From: Methylocystaceae bacterium
Lineage (GTDB): Bacteria; Pseudomonadota; Alphaproteobacteria; Rhizobiales; Beijerinckiaceae
NCBI GenBank assembly: GCA_003152255.1
Contig: PLZT01000081.1
Location: 15,768 to 20,810 of the forward strand
Direction of reading: 5' to 3'
Length of the DNA stretch: 5,043 bases
Part shown: piece after piece, positions 1 to 4,801 of the stretch
How the letters are laid out: every line of letters begins with the position of its first letter
How positions within the stretch are numbered: position 1 is the stretch's first letter
Notes under the pieces: model-generated
What the model was told of the DNA's origin: nothing
Seen by the model: the letters and a program-made list of their open reading frames with translations, nothing else
Database searches by the model: none
Translations under genes and position numbers: made by a program

Positions 1-353
1 GCGGATTCGATTTTCTTCGTCGGCTCTGGCGTTAGCCCGTGGCCTTTCTTTGCGATGCGATCCGCCTTGGCGGCTATCTTCCGCTCCGCCGCGGATTTGA
101 CCTCGTGGGGAAGCCGTAAGACCGGCTGCATATTGGATTCGGAATTTGCGCCGCCGTCTTCGATCCTCACGATATGGTCGATGTCGAATTTCTGGCCGTC
201 CGCGATGATGATCGATGTCAATGCGCATTTGTTGCCGAACCGGCGAAGGATGCGGAGCCGCACGTTGTCAGGCGGCATGGAGTCGGGCGTCTTGCCGACC
301 CATTCGACGACGCTGCGGCCTTGGGCTTTTTTGATGCGCGGCGTTTTGCTCAC
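1..353 (-). CDS. HNH endonuclease, phage type (partial, C-terminus outside window)
   Basis: The visible 117 codons translate to a small phage HNH nuclease. The N-terminus has a conserved block, GRSVVEWVGKTPDSMPP (residues 12-28), followed by NVRLRILRRFGNKC. The HNH core follows: Asp59-His60 in FDIDHI, Asn74 in SESNM and His83 in LPHEV, with a Lys/Ala-rich helix after it. These are the expected metal and phosphate ligands, so the nuclease core appears intact. The family nicks or cuts DNA and is common in phage recombination and packaging regions; the exact role here is unknown. The start is GTG at 353-351; Met26 is an alternative, but it would drop the conserved EWVG block. The gene originally overlapped the end of the NinB-like gene. 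An IS605-type element now sits directly upstream, so no Shine-Dalgarno sequence lies in front of the GTG and expression may be reduced. The reading frame stays open to the left edge. Confidence 0.85.
   Translation of the reverse strand, partial: MSKTPRIKKAQGRSVVEWVGKTPDSMPPDNVRLRILRRFGNKCALTSIIIADGQKFDIDHIVRIEDGGANSESNMQPVLRLPHEVKSAAERKIAAKADRIAKKGHGLTPEPTKKIES
350..353 (+). other. IS target tetranucleotide TCAC (predicted TnpB TAM)
   Basis: TCAC directly precedes the left end of the tnpB element. IS200/IS605 elements insert 3' of a fixed short target that stays in the left flank and is not duplicated. The same motif serves as the TAM recognised by the cognate TnpB. On the minus strand it reads GTGA, which before insertion was the overlapping TGA stop of the NinB-like gene and GTG start of the HNH gene. 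The call rests on the empty-site reconstruction and on complementarity to the left-end guide GAAG. Confidence 0.7.
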
Positions 354-368
354 CGTTTTTCGGCGCTG

Positions 369-392
369 GAAGCCCCGGCCTTTAGGCCGGGG
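369..392 (+). repeat. IS left-end guide and hairpin
   Basis: GAAG (369-372) lies immediately 5' of a perfect 8-bp stem, CCCCGGCC (373-380) and GGCCGGGG (385-392), with a TTTA loop. In IS608-type elements such a hairpin is bound by the Y1 transposase, and the adjacent tetranucleotide guides cleavage at the left end. It is nearly a copy, in the same orientation, of the right-end hairpin at 1541-1560. The distance from the presumed cleavage site to the stem is 19 nt. Confidence 0.8.
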
Positions 393-412
393 AGGAAAGC
401 GCCGTTCCCTAC

Positions 413-441
413 TTGAATAGAGGCAAGATTGCTTCTATATT
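413..441 (+). promoter_or_regulatory. Predicted sigma-70 promoter of tnpB (leaderless transcript likely)
   Basis: TTGAAT (413-418) and TATATT (436-441) are separated by exactly 17 nt, matching the consensus -35 and -10 at 4/6 and 5/6 positions. It lies inside the element, downstream of the left hairpin, so the element carries its own promoter. Transcription would start about 7 nt past the -10, at or within a base or so of the tnpB ATG at 449. There is no Shine-Dalgarno sequence before that ATG, which fits a leaderless mRNA. Confidence 0.6.
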
Positions 442-448
442 TGAAACT

Positions 449-1534
449 ATGAAACTCGTTGCAGCCATCAAGCTCAAGCCGACGCGCGAACAGGCCGCCA
501 CGCTTCGGGCGACGCTTATTCGCTGCAATGAGGCGTGCACGTCGATTGCGGCGAAGGGCTTCGCGGCTGGCGTCTTCCGTCAGTTCGATCTTCAAAAACT
601 GGTCTATGTCAAAACTCGTTCCGAGTTCGAATTGACGGCGCAAGCCGCCGTTCGCAGCATTTCCAAGGTAGCGGACGCCTTCAAAGTCAATCGTAAATCC
701 GCGCCGGTTTTCCGCCCGCTCGCCGCGCAACCTTACGATGGTCGCATTCTCAGCTTCAAAGGCGCTGACGCGGTTTCTATCTGGACGATCGAAGGCCGCA
801 TGAAGGTCAATTTCGTCGCCGGTCAAAAGCAGCGCGATCTGCTCGCCTTCCGCAAGGGCGAGGTCGATTTGTGTTTTGTGCGCGGCAAGTGGTTTCTCGC
901 TTGCACGTGTGACATTCCAGAAACGGAAGGCTTCAAGCCATCCGATTGGCTCGGAGTCGATCTTGGTATTGTTTCGCTCGCCGCCGATAGCGACGGCGTG
1001 GTCTACACCGGCGAGGAAATTGAACACACTCGAAGGAAGTCCGCCAAGCGCCGTGCCGGCCTTCAAAGCTGCGGAACAAAGGCGGCGAAGCGTCGTCTCA
1101 AGAAACTGTCTGGAAAACAAGCGAGGTTTCAGAAACACACAAACCACGTAATTTCGAAGGCTATTGTGATTGATGCTGAACGCACCTTGCGCGGCATTGC
1201 GTTGGAAGAGTTGACGCATATCCGCACAAGGGTTACGGCCCGCCGCAAAGATCGCAACCGCTTGCATAATTGGTCCTTTGGACAGCTTCGCGCATTCGTC
1301 GCCTATAAGGCCGCGCGCGCTGGCGTCCCTGTCGTCTATGTCGATCCTCGCTATACGAGCCAAGGTTGCTCGTGCTGCGGAACCATCGACAAGCGGAACA
1401 GACCAAATCAAGCAACCTTCTCCTGTGTTTCGTGCGGGCATTCCGAGCCCGCCGACTTGAACGCAGCCCGAAATATTCGGGCTAGGGCGACTGTAACAAC
1501 GCCTGAAAGTTCTCAGGCGGCGCAAGCTGCTTAG
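449..1534 (+). CDS. tnpB: TnpB, RNA-guided endonuclease of an IS200/IS605 element
   Basis: This is a 361-aa TnpB, a compact RuvC-type nuclease ancestral to Cas12, which uses an omega-RNA from the element's right end to cut DNA next to a TAM and helps retain the element at its donor site. The N-terminus (MKLVAAIKLKPT) is the usual family opening and leads into the helical/wedge region. The RuvC-like catalytic residues are present: Asp171 in WLGVDLGI, Glu253 in IALEELTHIR and Asp336 in EPADLNAARNI. A four-cysteine zinc finger (Cys307, Cys310, Cys326, Cys329) follows YTSQG. The Arg/Lys-rich helix around 195-235 fits nucleic-acid binding. Length is normal and no frameshift is seen. I chose ATG 449 rather than the in-frame TTG at 413 because it begins the conserved N-terminus and sits at the predicted transcription start; the TTG forms part of the -35 box. 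No tnpA partner is present. Confidence 0.93.
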   Translation: MKLVAAIKLKPTREQAATLRATLIRCNEACTSIAAKGFAAGVFRQFDLQKLVYVKTRSEFELTAQAAVRSISKVADAFKVNRKSAPVFRPLAAQPYDGRILSFKGADAVSIWTIEGRMKVNFVAGQKQRDLLAFRKGEVDLCFVRGKWFLACTCDIPETEGFKPSDWLGVDLGIVSLAADSDGVVYTGEEIEHTRRKSAKRRAGLQSCGTKAAKRRLKKLSGKQARFQKHTNHVISKAIVIDAERTLRGIALEELTHIRTRVTARRKDRNRLHNWSFGQLRAFVAYKAARAGVPVVYVDPRYTSQGCSCCGTIDKRNRPNQATFSCVSCGHSEPADLNAARNIRARATVTTPESSQAAQAA

Positions 1535-1570
1535 GGAAAGCTCCGGCCTTCAGGCCGGAGAAGATGTTAC
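1400..1570 (+). ncRNA. Predicted omega-RNA (reRNA) scaffold from the 3' end of tnpB and the right end
   Basis: TnpB proteins are guided by an RNA overlapping the tnpB 3' end and ending at the right end of the element, with the guide taken from flanking DNA. Two stable stems fit here: a 7-bp stem CGCCTGA/TCAGGCG (1500-1506 with 1513-1519, loop AAGTTC) inside the last codons of tnpB, and the 8-bp right-end hairpin at 1541-1560. The scaffold should end at TTAC, 1570. The guide would begin at 1571 (GCTGCCCTCCCCATGTCG) and is antisense-oriented sequence of the NinB-like gene's 3' end. The 5' boundary given is arbitrary, based on a typical size of about 150-250 nt. Confidence 0.5.
1537..1570 (+). 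repeat. IS right-end guide, hairpin and terminal cleavage site
   Basis: AAAG (1537-1540) directly precedes a perfect 8-bp stem, CTCCGGCC (1541-1548) and GGCCGGAG (1553-1560), with a TTCA loop. After 6 more nt the element ends in TTAC (1567-1570). AAAG/TTAC is the same guide and cleavage pair used at the left end of IS608. Read on the minus strand, the terminal TTAC supplies the last base of the final Ala codon and the TAA stop of the NinB-like gene. No T-run follows the hairpin, so I do not call it a rho-independent terminator. Confidence 0.8.
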
Positions 1571-2025
1571 GCTGCCCTCCCCATGTCGCGCGGGCCAGCC
1601 ATTGCCGTTATTTCGTCAATCAATTCCTGCGGTGCGCATTTGAGAACCCGCGTCGCCAGCAAATGCACGGCTTGGTCGAACCACGCGGAGAATTTCGTTT
1701 GGTCCATGGCGGCGAATGAGATTGAGCCAGGAACCGCATATGGCTTGCCGGTTAGCAGGTTGACGCGAACCTCAGCCAAACCTGTAGCCAGCTTCAATTC
1801 GTCGAGCAGGACCGCCTCGGACGCCCATTGGTCGCTATTGTCCACGACCTTGCGGAGCATCGCCCACAAAAGCCGATGATGCTGCGGATTGCGCGCGCGC
1901 CGGATAGTGACAAGCACTTCCTTGCCGTCCTTCAACTTTTCGATCATTTCTTCGGCGATTGGATCGGAAGGCCAAAGCGATCCCTTGCGCTTGGTAAAGG
2001 CGCGCGCATCAAGGTCTGCGCTCAT
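1567..2025 (-). CDS. DUF1367/NinB-like phage protein, 152 aa
   Basis: This is a small phage protein next to a RecT-like gene. Residues 34-62 (GKEVLVTIRRARNPQHHRLL, then WAMLRKV) match the pattern in NinB and DUF1367 proteins: a beta-strand, a polar R/N/H-rich turn, then an LWA helix. Residues 97-122 (AVPGSISFAAMDQTKFSAWF and on) resemble alphaproteobacterial phage homologues. NinB-type proteins take part in phage recombination and bind single-stranded DNA; that role is inferred here, and the choice between NinB and DUF1367 is uncertain. The ATG overlaps the recT-like stop in an ATGA, and GGAG at 2034-2037 is a suitable ribosome binding site. The stop codon TAA lies within the terminal TTAC of the IS element. 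Before insertion the stop would have been TGA at the same codon, so the protein is unchanged. Confidence 0.72.
   Translation of the reverse strand: MSADLDARAFTKRKGSLWPSDPIAEEMIEKLKDGKEVLVTIRRARNPQHHRLLWAMLRKVVDNSDQWASEAVLLDELKLATGLAEVRVNLLTGKPYAVPGSISFAAMDQTKFSAWFDQAVHLLATRVLKCAPQELIDEITAMAGPRDMGRAA
1575..1582 (-). promoter_or_regulatory. Displaced Shine-Dalgarno sequence of the HNH gene
   Basis: GGGGAGGG in the last codons of the NinB-like gene lies 4 nt before the point where the IS right end begins. With the element removed, the sequence reads GGGGAGGGCAGC followed by GTGAGC, an ideal ribosome binding site for the HNH start at 353. Its GGAGGGCAGC core is identical to that in front of the 336-aa gene (3933-3942). 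It is now about 1.2 kb from the start codon it served. Confidence 0.7.
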
Positions 2026-2915
2026 CCCGCGTTCTCCAATTCTCCACGGCGCGCATCGTCCAAGGCCATTGCCGCCTCATACATTTCACGGTCCATATTG
2101 GTCATGTGCGGCTCGATGATCTCCTTGAACGCCGCGTCAAGTTCGTCGCCATCCTTCGCCACAGCGACTGCCTCGCGGTATTTCTCGATGATCGGTATTG
2201 GCTTACCCGCGCGCGGGTCTGGCGGCGTCGGCGGCGCGGCGTTCGTTGACTGTGGCGGCACGGGTGGGACGCGCGGCGCGATGCGCTGTGCTGGCTCCGC
2301 AACCGGCTTGTGTTCGATCACCGGGGTAGGAGGGACCGGCGGCGTCGGCCGGGCCGGCGTTGTTTCTTCCAATTCCTCGCGAAGATAGAGCCCCCCGAGC
2401 ACGTCCGCGAATAAATCACGCAATGCGAAGGCGCGCGCGCGCATCTGCAACATGCGCTCTGGATATTGCTGCCACGGTCCAGCCTTGCCCCATAGGCCGG
2501 CCTGTTTCGCGTCTTGAACGCTGAATGATCTGACGACAGGCGATTTCTCGCCGCGCCGCTTCGCCTCGCATGTGGCGACGCGCTTATCACCTTCTCCGTG
2601 GATTTGCTCGTTGATGAATTCACAAAGGCCAGAACCGCGAACGAGCCCAACAACGCCGTCGCCCCAAATCGTCGGACGCCCATTGACGACCGCGATGCGT
2701 TGCAGAGCGGCCATCGGCGTCAGTCCAATTTCAAGCCCGTGCATAATGGCGACCATTGCCTTCTCTGGCGTGTCGAGTCCCTTCGGCGCCATGCCGGCCA
2801 TGCAAACAGCTTTCGCGAGCCGATAGCATGAATCCATGTCGGTCGGCACGATGGCCGTAGGGCGGGCGCCAGCCTGTAATTGCGGGCGCGGTTCGACGGA
2901 TATAACTTCTCCCAT
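2022..2915 (-). CDS. RecT-family single-strand annealing protein (recombinase)
   Basis: The 297-aa product matches the RecT recombinase family of alphaproteobacterial phages. Such proteins coat single-stranded DNA and anneal complementary strands during phage recombination and repair. Residues about 20-182 form the conserved domain, with PEKAMVAIMHGLEIGLTPMA (50-69), AVVNGRPTIWGDGVVGLVRG (75-94), GPWQQYPERML (146-156) and RARAFALRDLFADVLGGLY (159-177), the usual family landmarks. A proline-rich, probably disordered linker (186-240) leads to a short helical C-terminal region (241-297). It starts 6 bp after the 336-aa gene. Its Shine-Dalgarno AAGGAG (2925-2930) overlaps the last codons of that gene, and its stop overlaps the NinB-like ATG. 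These signs point to tight coupling. No RecE- or YqaJ-type exonuclease partner is visible in the window. The symbol recT is withheld because this is a distant family member. Confidence 0.8.
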   Translation of the reverse strand: MGEVISVEPRPQLQAGARPTAIVPTDMDSCYRLAKAVCMAGMAPKGLDTPEKAMVAIMHGLEIGLTPMAALQRIAVVNGRPTIWGDGVVGLVRGSGLCEFINEQIHGEGDKRVATCEAKRRGEKSPVVRSFSVQDAKQAGLWGKAGPWQQYPERMLQMRARAFALRDLFADVLGGLYLREELEETTPARPTPPVPPTPVIEHKPVAEPAQRIAPRVPPVPPQSTNAAPPTPPDPRAGKPIPIIEKYREAVAVAKDGDELDAAFKEIIEPHMTNMDREMYEAAMALDDARRGELENAG

Positions 2916-2921
2916 GATTTT

Positions 2922-3932
2922 TTACTCCTTCACTGTCTTGACGGACGGCACGGCGAGACCAGCCTTCATCGCGACATTGGTCAGCTTTTGCAGAACGTCT
3001 TTCAAATCCTGCGCGGGCTCAGGAACCGAGGCGAAGAAATTAGCGACCGAGCGCCAATCTTCGACAACGTATCGCGTCTCAGTTCTGGCGCTGATCACCC
3101 GTCCAGTTCCGATCTTGGTTTTCTCCGCGACGACCTCAACCGGCTTTACGACGGGAGGCGGCGCGGCCCCGATCTTGTCGGCTTCCTCGCGCACCTTGCG
3201 ATTGGCTTCGTCGGCGATGCGGCGTAATTCTTCGTTCGCTTTGCGGGCGTCTTCGGATTTGCGGGCGTCTTCCGCGCGCGACCACGCCAGCCCGATTTCC
3301 TTGATCTTCTCTTTGAGTGTCTTCGCCTTATCGCGGATCGGAACAAACCATTTTGCGTCGATGGCTTTCCCTGCCTCCAAATGCGGAGCCTTTTCCGTCT
3401 TGTGGGCCTCCGTCGCGCGCTGCTCAAATTTCAGGAATTCAGCGGAATAGTTCGCCGCCGTGTCCGCCTCGACTTTGTTCGACGGCTTGCCGGTAATTGC
3501 CTTCTCGGCGTCGGCTCCAGGAAGGGTCATCAACCACGCGCGGCATTGCGTTTCGAGCGCGACGATCTCGGCGGCGAGCGCGCGGTCTGGCGTCAGTTCC
3601 TCTGGCGGATTATTGTCGGTCTTCTCGACGATGCGCCCCGCCGCTGGAACATCCTCCGGCCAGCCTTTCCCCTCCGCATGCGCCATATAAATTTCGCGGC
3701 TGATCGGCTTGCTCAAGACAAAACCAAAGACTTCATCTATTTCGTCTTCGTGGCGCGGATTGTAACCGGCCGTCACAGACCATTGGAGCGCGCCATTTTC
3801 GTCGCGCCATATCGCCACTGCCCGCTTATTGCCGTCGCGATAAAACCCGCTTTGTGGATTGCCTCTTTCAATGAGATCGTCGCGCTTTTCTCCGCGCAAC
3901 ATGGCAGTCCAAAATTGCCATTGGTCACTCAT
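2922..3932 (-). CDS. Coiled-coil phage protein of unknown function, upstream of recT-like gene
   Basis: I do not recognise a named family for this 336-aa protein. Residues 1-75 are rich in aromatic and charged residues (MSDQWQFWTAMLRGEKRDDL; GYNPRHEDEIDEVFGFVLS) and may form a small domain. Residues about 115-255 are strongly charged, rich in Ala, Lys and Glu, and predicted helical or coiled-coil, including a short EDARK repeat near 221-231. A Pro/Val linker (256-270) leads to a C-terminal segment (271-336) with RTETRYVVEDWRSVANFFA, which could be a separate small fold. No signal peptide or membrane segment is visible, so it is likely cytoplasmic. Its place directly ahead of the RecT-like gene suggests a role with single-stranded DNA or recombination, as a partner or regulator; that is inference from position only. 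The start is well supported by AGGAGGG at 3937-3943. Confidence 0.8.
   Translation of the reverse strand: MSDQWQFWTAMLRGEKRDDLIERGNPQSGFYRDGNKRAVAIWRDENGALQWSVTAGYNPRHEDEIDEVFGFVLSKPISREIYMAHAEGKGWPEDVPAAGRIVEKTDNNPPEELTPDRALAAEIVALETQCRAWLMTLPGADAEKAITGKPSNKVEADTAANYSAEFLKFEQRATEAHKTEKAPHLEAGKAIDAKWFVPIRDKAKTLKEKIKEIGLAWSRAEDARKSEDARKANEELRRIADEANRKVREEADKIGAAPPPVVKPVEVVAEKTKIGTGRVISARTETRYVVEDWRSVANFFASVPEPAQDLKDVLQKLTNVAMKAGLAVPSVKTVKE
3241..3272 (-). repeat. Short direct repeat in coiled-coil gene (14 bp, period 18)
   Basis: The 14-mer TTGCGGGCGTCTTC occurs at 3241-3254 and again at 3259-3272. The 18-bp period equals six codons and gives the repeated EDARK(S/A) residues of the coiled-coil region. 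It is in frame and most likely arose by a small in-frame duplication; I see no regulatory role. Confidence 0.7.
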
Positions 3933-3936
3933 GCTG

Positions 3937-3943
3937 CCCTCCT
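3937..3943 (-). promoter_or_regulatory. Strong Shine-Dalgarno of the 336-aa gene
   Basis: AGGAGGG is followed by GCAG-type spacing and the ATG at 3932. Its first bases overlap the TAG stop of the 56-aa ORF (3944-3942), so the upstream reading frame ends within the ribosome binding site. This favours translational coupling and fixes the start of the 336-aa protein. Confidence 0.8.
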
Positions 3944-4112
3944 ATATTGACCATGGAGACGTATTGATTCCAAATTGTAAGCAATTCAGGCGCTCTTTCC
4001 ACGTGAATATTCCCGTGATCGGATCATAGTTGAGAATCTGGCGCAGCAAATCATGCGTCAACGCCCACTGGTCATCCGGCGCGTCGATCCGTTCTGCAAC
4101 TTGCGTGTCCAT
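3942..4112 (-). CDS. 56-aa ORF resembling a truncated HNH-endonuclease N-terminus
   Basis: This short frame fills the gap between the 106-aa and 336-aa genes. It has a clear ribosome binding site, AAAGGAG at 4118-4124, 5 nt before the ATG. Residues 17-42 (ALTHDLLRQILNYDPITGIF then TWKERL) look like the start of phage HNH homing-type endonucleases, in which a helix leads to a YDPxTGxFxW motif that normally precedes a longer DNA-binding and HNH region. Here the frame ends after 14 unrelated-looking residues (NCLQFGINTSPWSI), and no HNH core follows before the next gene. It is therefore either a decayed, truncated homing-endonuclease remnant or a small gene reusing that motif. The TAG stop overlaps the next gene's Shine-Dalgarno. 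The ORF is probably translated, but the product is unlikely to be a nuclease. Confidence 0.6.
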   Translation of the reverse strand: MDTQVAERIDAPDDQWALTHDLLRQILNYDPITGIFTWKERLNCLQFGINTSPWSI

Positions 4113-4139
4113 ATCCACTCCTTTGCTTTGCGCGCGCCG

Positions 4140-4460
4140 TCAGTCCCTATATCGATCCGGGTCCGCCGGTTCCGCTTCCAGCTTGTCCACGTCCACGGCC
4201 TCGATAAGAAGCCGCTCAAGCCAGTTGGGACAATCTAGGAAAAAAAGTTTCCCTATTCCCGGCTCGCCTGGGTAGCAATCGCGCGTCATGAAGGGGCGCA
4301 CGCGGATGATCTCGACCTCCGGCCCTTCTGCTGGCTGTTCCCATGTCTGTGGCGATCCTGGCGTGATGTAAAAGTCGATCTCGACCGCGAACGTCGCGTC
4401 CTCGTTTTCGTTTAGGGTGACTACTTGGGTGTCGCTGTGCTTCGTGCGGTAGCGGGTCAT
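4140..4460 (-). CDS. Acidic phage protein of unknown function, 106 aa
   Basis: The family is not recognised by name. The protein is acidic and starts MTRYRTKHSDTQVVTLNENE. A likely beta-rich stretch follows (ATFAVEIDFYITPGSP; GPEVEIIRVRPF), then CPNWLERLLIEAVDVDKLEA, probably a helix near the C-terminus. There is no membrane segment or signal peptide. I chose the ATG at 4460 over the longer in-frame start at 4535. It overlaps the stop of the upstream gene by one base (TGATG), and the longer form would lie wholly inside that gene. Only a weak GGGGAT precedes the start, so translation is probably coupled to the upstream gene. Confidence 0.7.
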   Translation of the reverse strand: MTRYRTKHSDTQVVTLNENEDATFAVEIDFYITPGSPQTWEQPAEGPEVEIIRVRPFMTRDCYPGEPGIGKLFFLDCPNWLERLLIEAVDVDKLEAEPADPDRYRD

Positions 4461-4801
4461 CAAACCATCCCCGCAACACGCGGCTCCGCAAGACCGCAAA
4501 AACCCGGTCGGCGATCTCCCCAAGGACGCTTCCAAAAAACAGGATTTCCGCGTCTTGGAGTTCGGAAAATAGTTTCGTCTTTCATTTCAACCCACCCATC
4601 TCCGTCCGGCCTCGGTGGCGCATAATCCGATGGCGCGTCATATCCTTCGAATTCATGCCTCGTCAGCACATCTTCGAATCCATCATCAGACCATCGCCAC
4701 GCCATGCACTGCGAGCCAATGCACGCGGTGAATTTGTCAGGGTTAAAGGCCCAATTGATGCATGACTTTTTCGCGGCTTCCGCCTCGGTCACAGTGTTCA
4801 T
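4460..4801 (-). CDS. Four-cysteine small phage protein, 113 aa, possible metal binding
   Basis: No named family can be assigned with confidence, though the block CIGSQCMAWRW with a later GFCGLA resembles short hypothetical proteins of phages. The four cysteines are Cys14, Cys27, Cys32 and Cys102, and there are no others. Cys27-IGSQ-Cys32 is followed by a Trp-rich MAWRW, and Cys102 is in PGFCGLAEP. Such an arrangement could hold a zinc ion or an iron-sulfur cluster; this is inference only. The start is the ATG at 4801, which overlaps the upstream stop as ATGA; AAGGAG at 4813-4818 is 11 nt upstream, slightly far. A longer in-frame form from 4897 is unlikely because it would lie inside the 70-aa gene. 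Its stop overlaps the next ATG. Confidence 0.72.
   Translation of the reverse strand: MNTVTEAEAAKKSCINWAFNPDKFTACIGSQCMAWRWSDDGFEDVLTRHEFEGYDAPSDYAPPRPDGDGWVEMKDETIFRTPRRGNPVFWKRPWGDRRPGFCGLAEPRVAGMV

Larger units (their letters stand above)
354..1570 (+). mobile_element. IS200/IS605-family element, tnpB-only (IS1341-like), 1217 bp
   Basis: The element encodes TnpB and no TnpA (Y1 transposase), so movement would need TnpA supplied in trans. Its ends are subterminal hairpins in the same orientation rather than terminal inverted repeats, and there is no target duplication, as expected for single-strand transposition. Left end: cleavage after TCAC at 353, guide GAAG at 369-372, hairpin 373-392. 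Right end: guide AAAG at 1537-1540, hairpin 1541-1560, terminal TTAC at 1567-1570. By the IS608 pattern, cleavage positions -4, -3 and -1 pair with guide positions 2, 1 and 4. TCAC/GAAG and TTAC/AAAG both satisfy this, with a compensating T-to-C and A-to-G change between the ends. Deleting 354-1570 restores a GTGA stop/start overlap between the flanking phage genes. The right boundary is ambiguous by at most two bases, because both tetranucleotides end in AC. Confidence 0.88.

Noticed and set aside
413..448. Upstream TTG start giving a 373-aa TnpB
   Set aside because: The extra 12 residues do not match the family N-terminus, and the TTG falls within the predicted -35 box.
350..1525. 391-codon open frame on the minus strand across tnpB
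   Set aside because: It is antisense to a clearly conserved TnpB and shows no family-like segments. Its stop is simply the relict TGA of the ancient NinB-like/HNH overlap. High GC makes such shadow frames common.
1541..1560. Right-end hairpin as a rho-independent terminator
   Set aside because: No T-run follows in either direction, and the matching left-end hairpin plus adjacent guides explain it as a transposon end.
2836..3450. 204-codon plus-strand frame and similar long plus-strand frames over 2.8-3.9 kb
   Set aside because: They are antisense to the RecT-like and coiled-coil genes, have no convincing ribosome binding sites or recognisable domains, and reflect codon bias of the real genes.
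4461..4535. Longer start for the 106-aa protein
   Set aside because: The extension lies wholly within the four-cysteine gene, while the ATG at 4460 forms a normal TGATG overlap.
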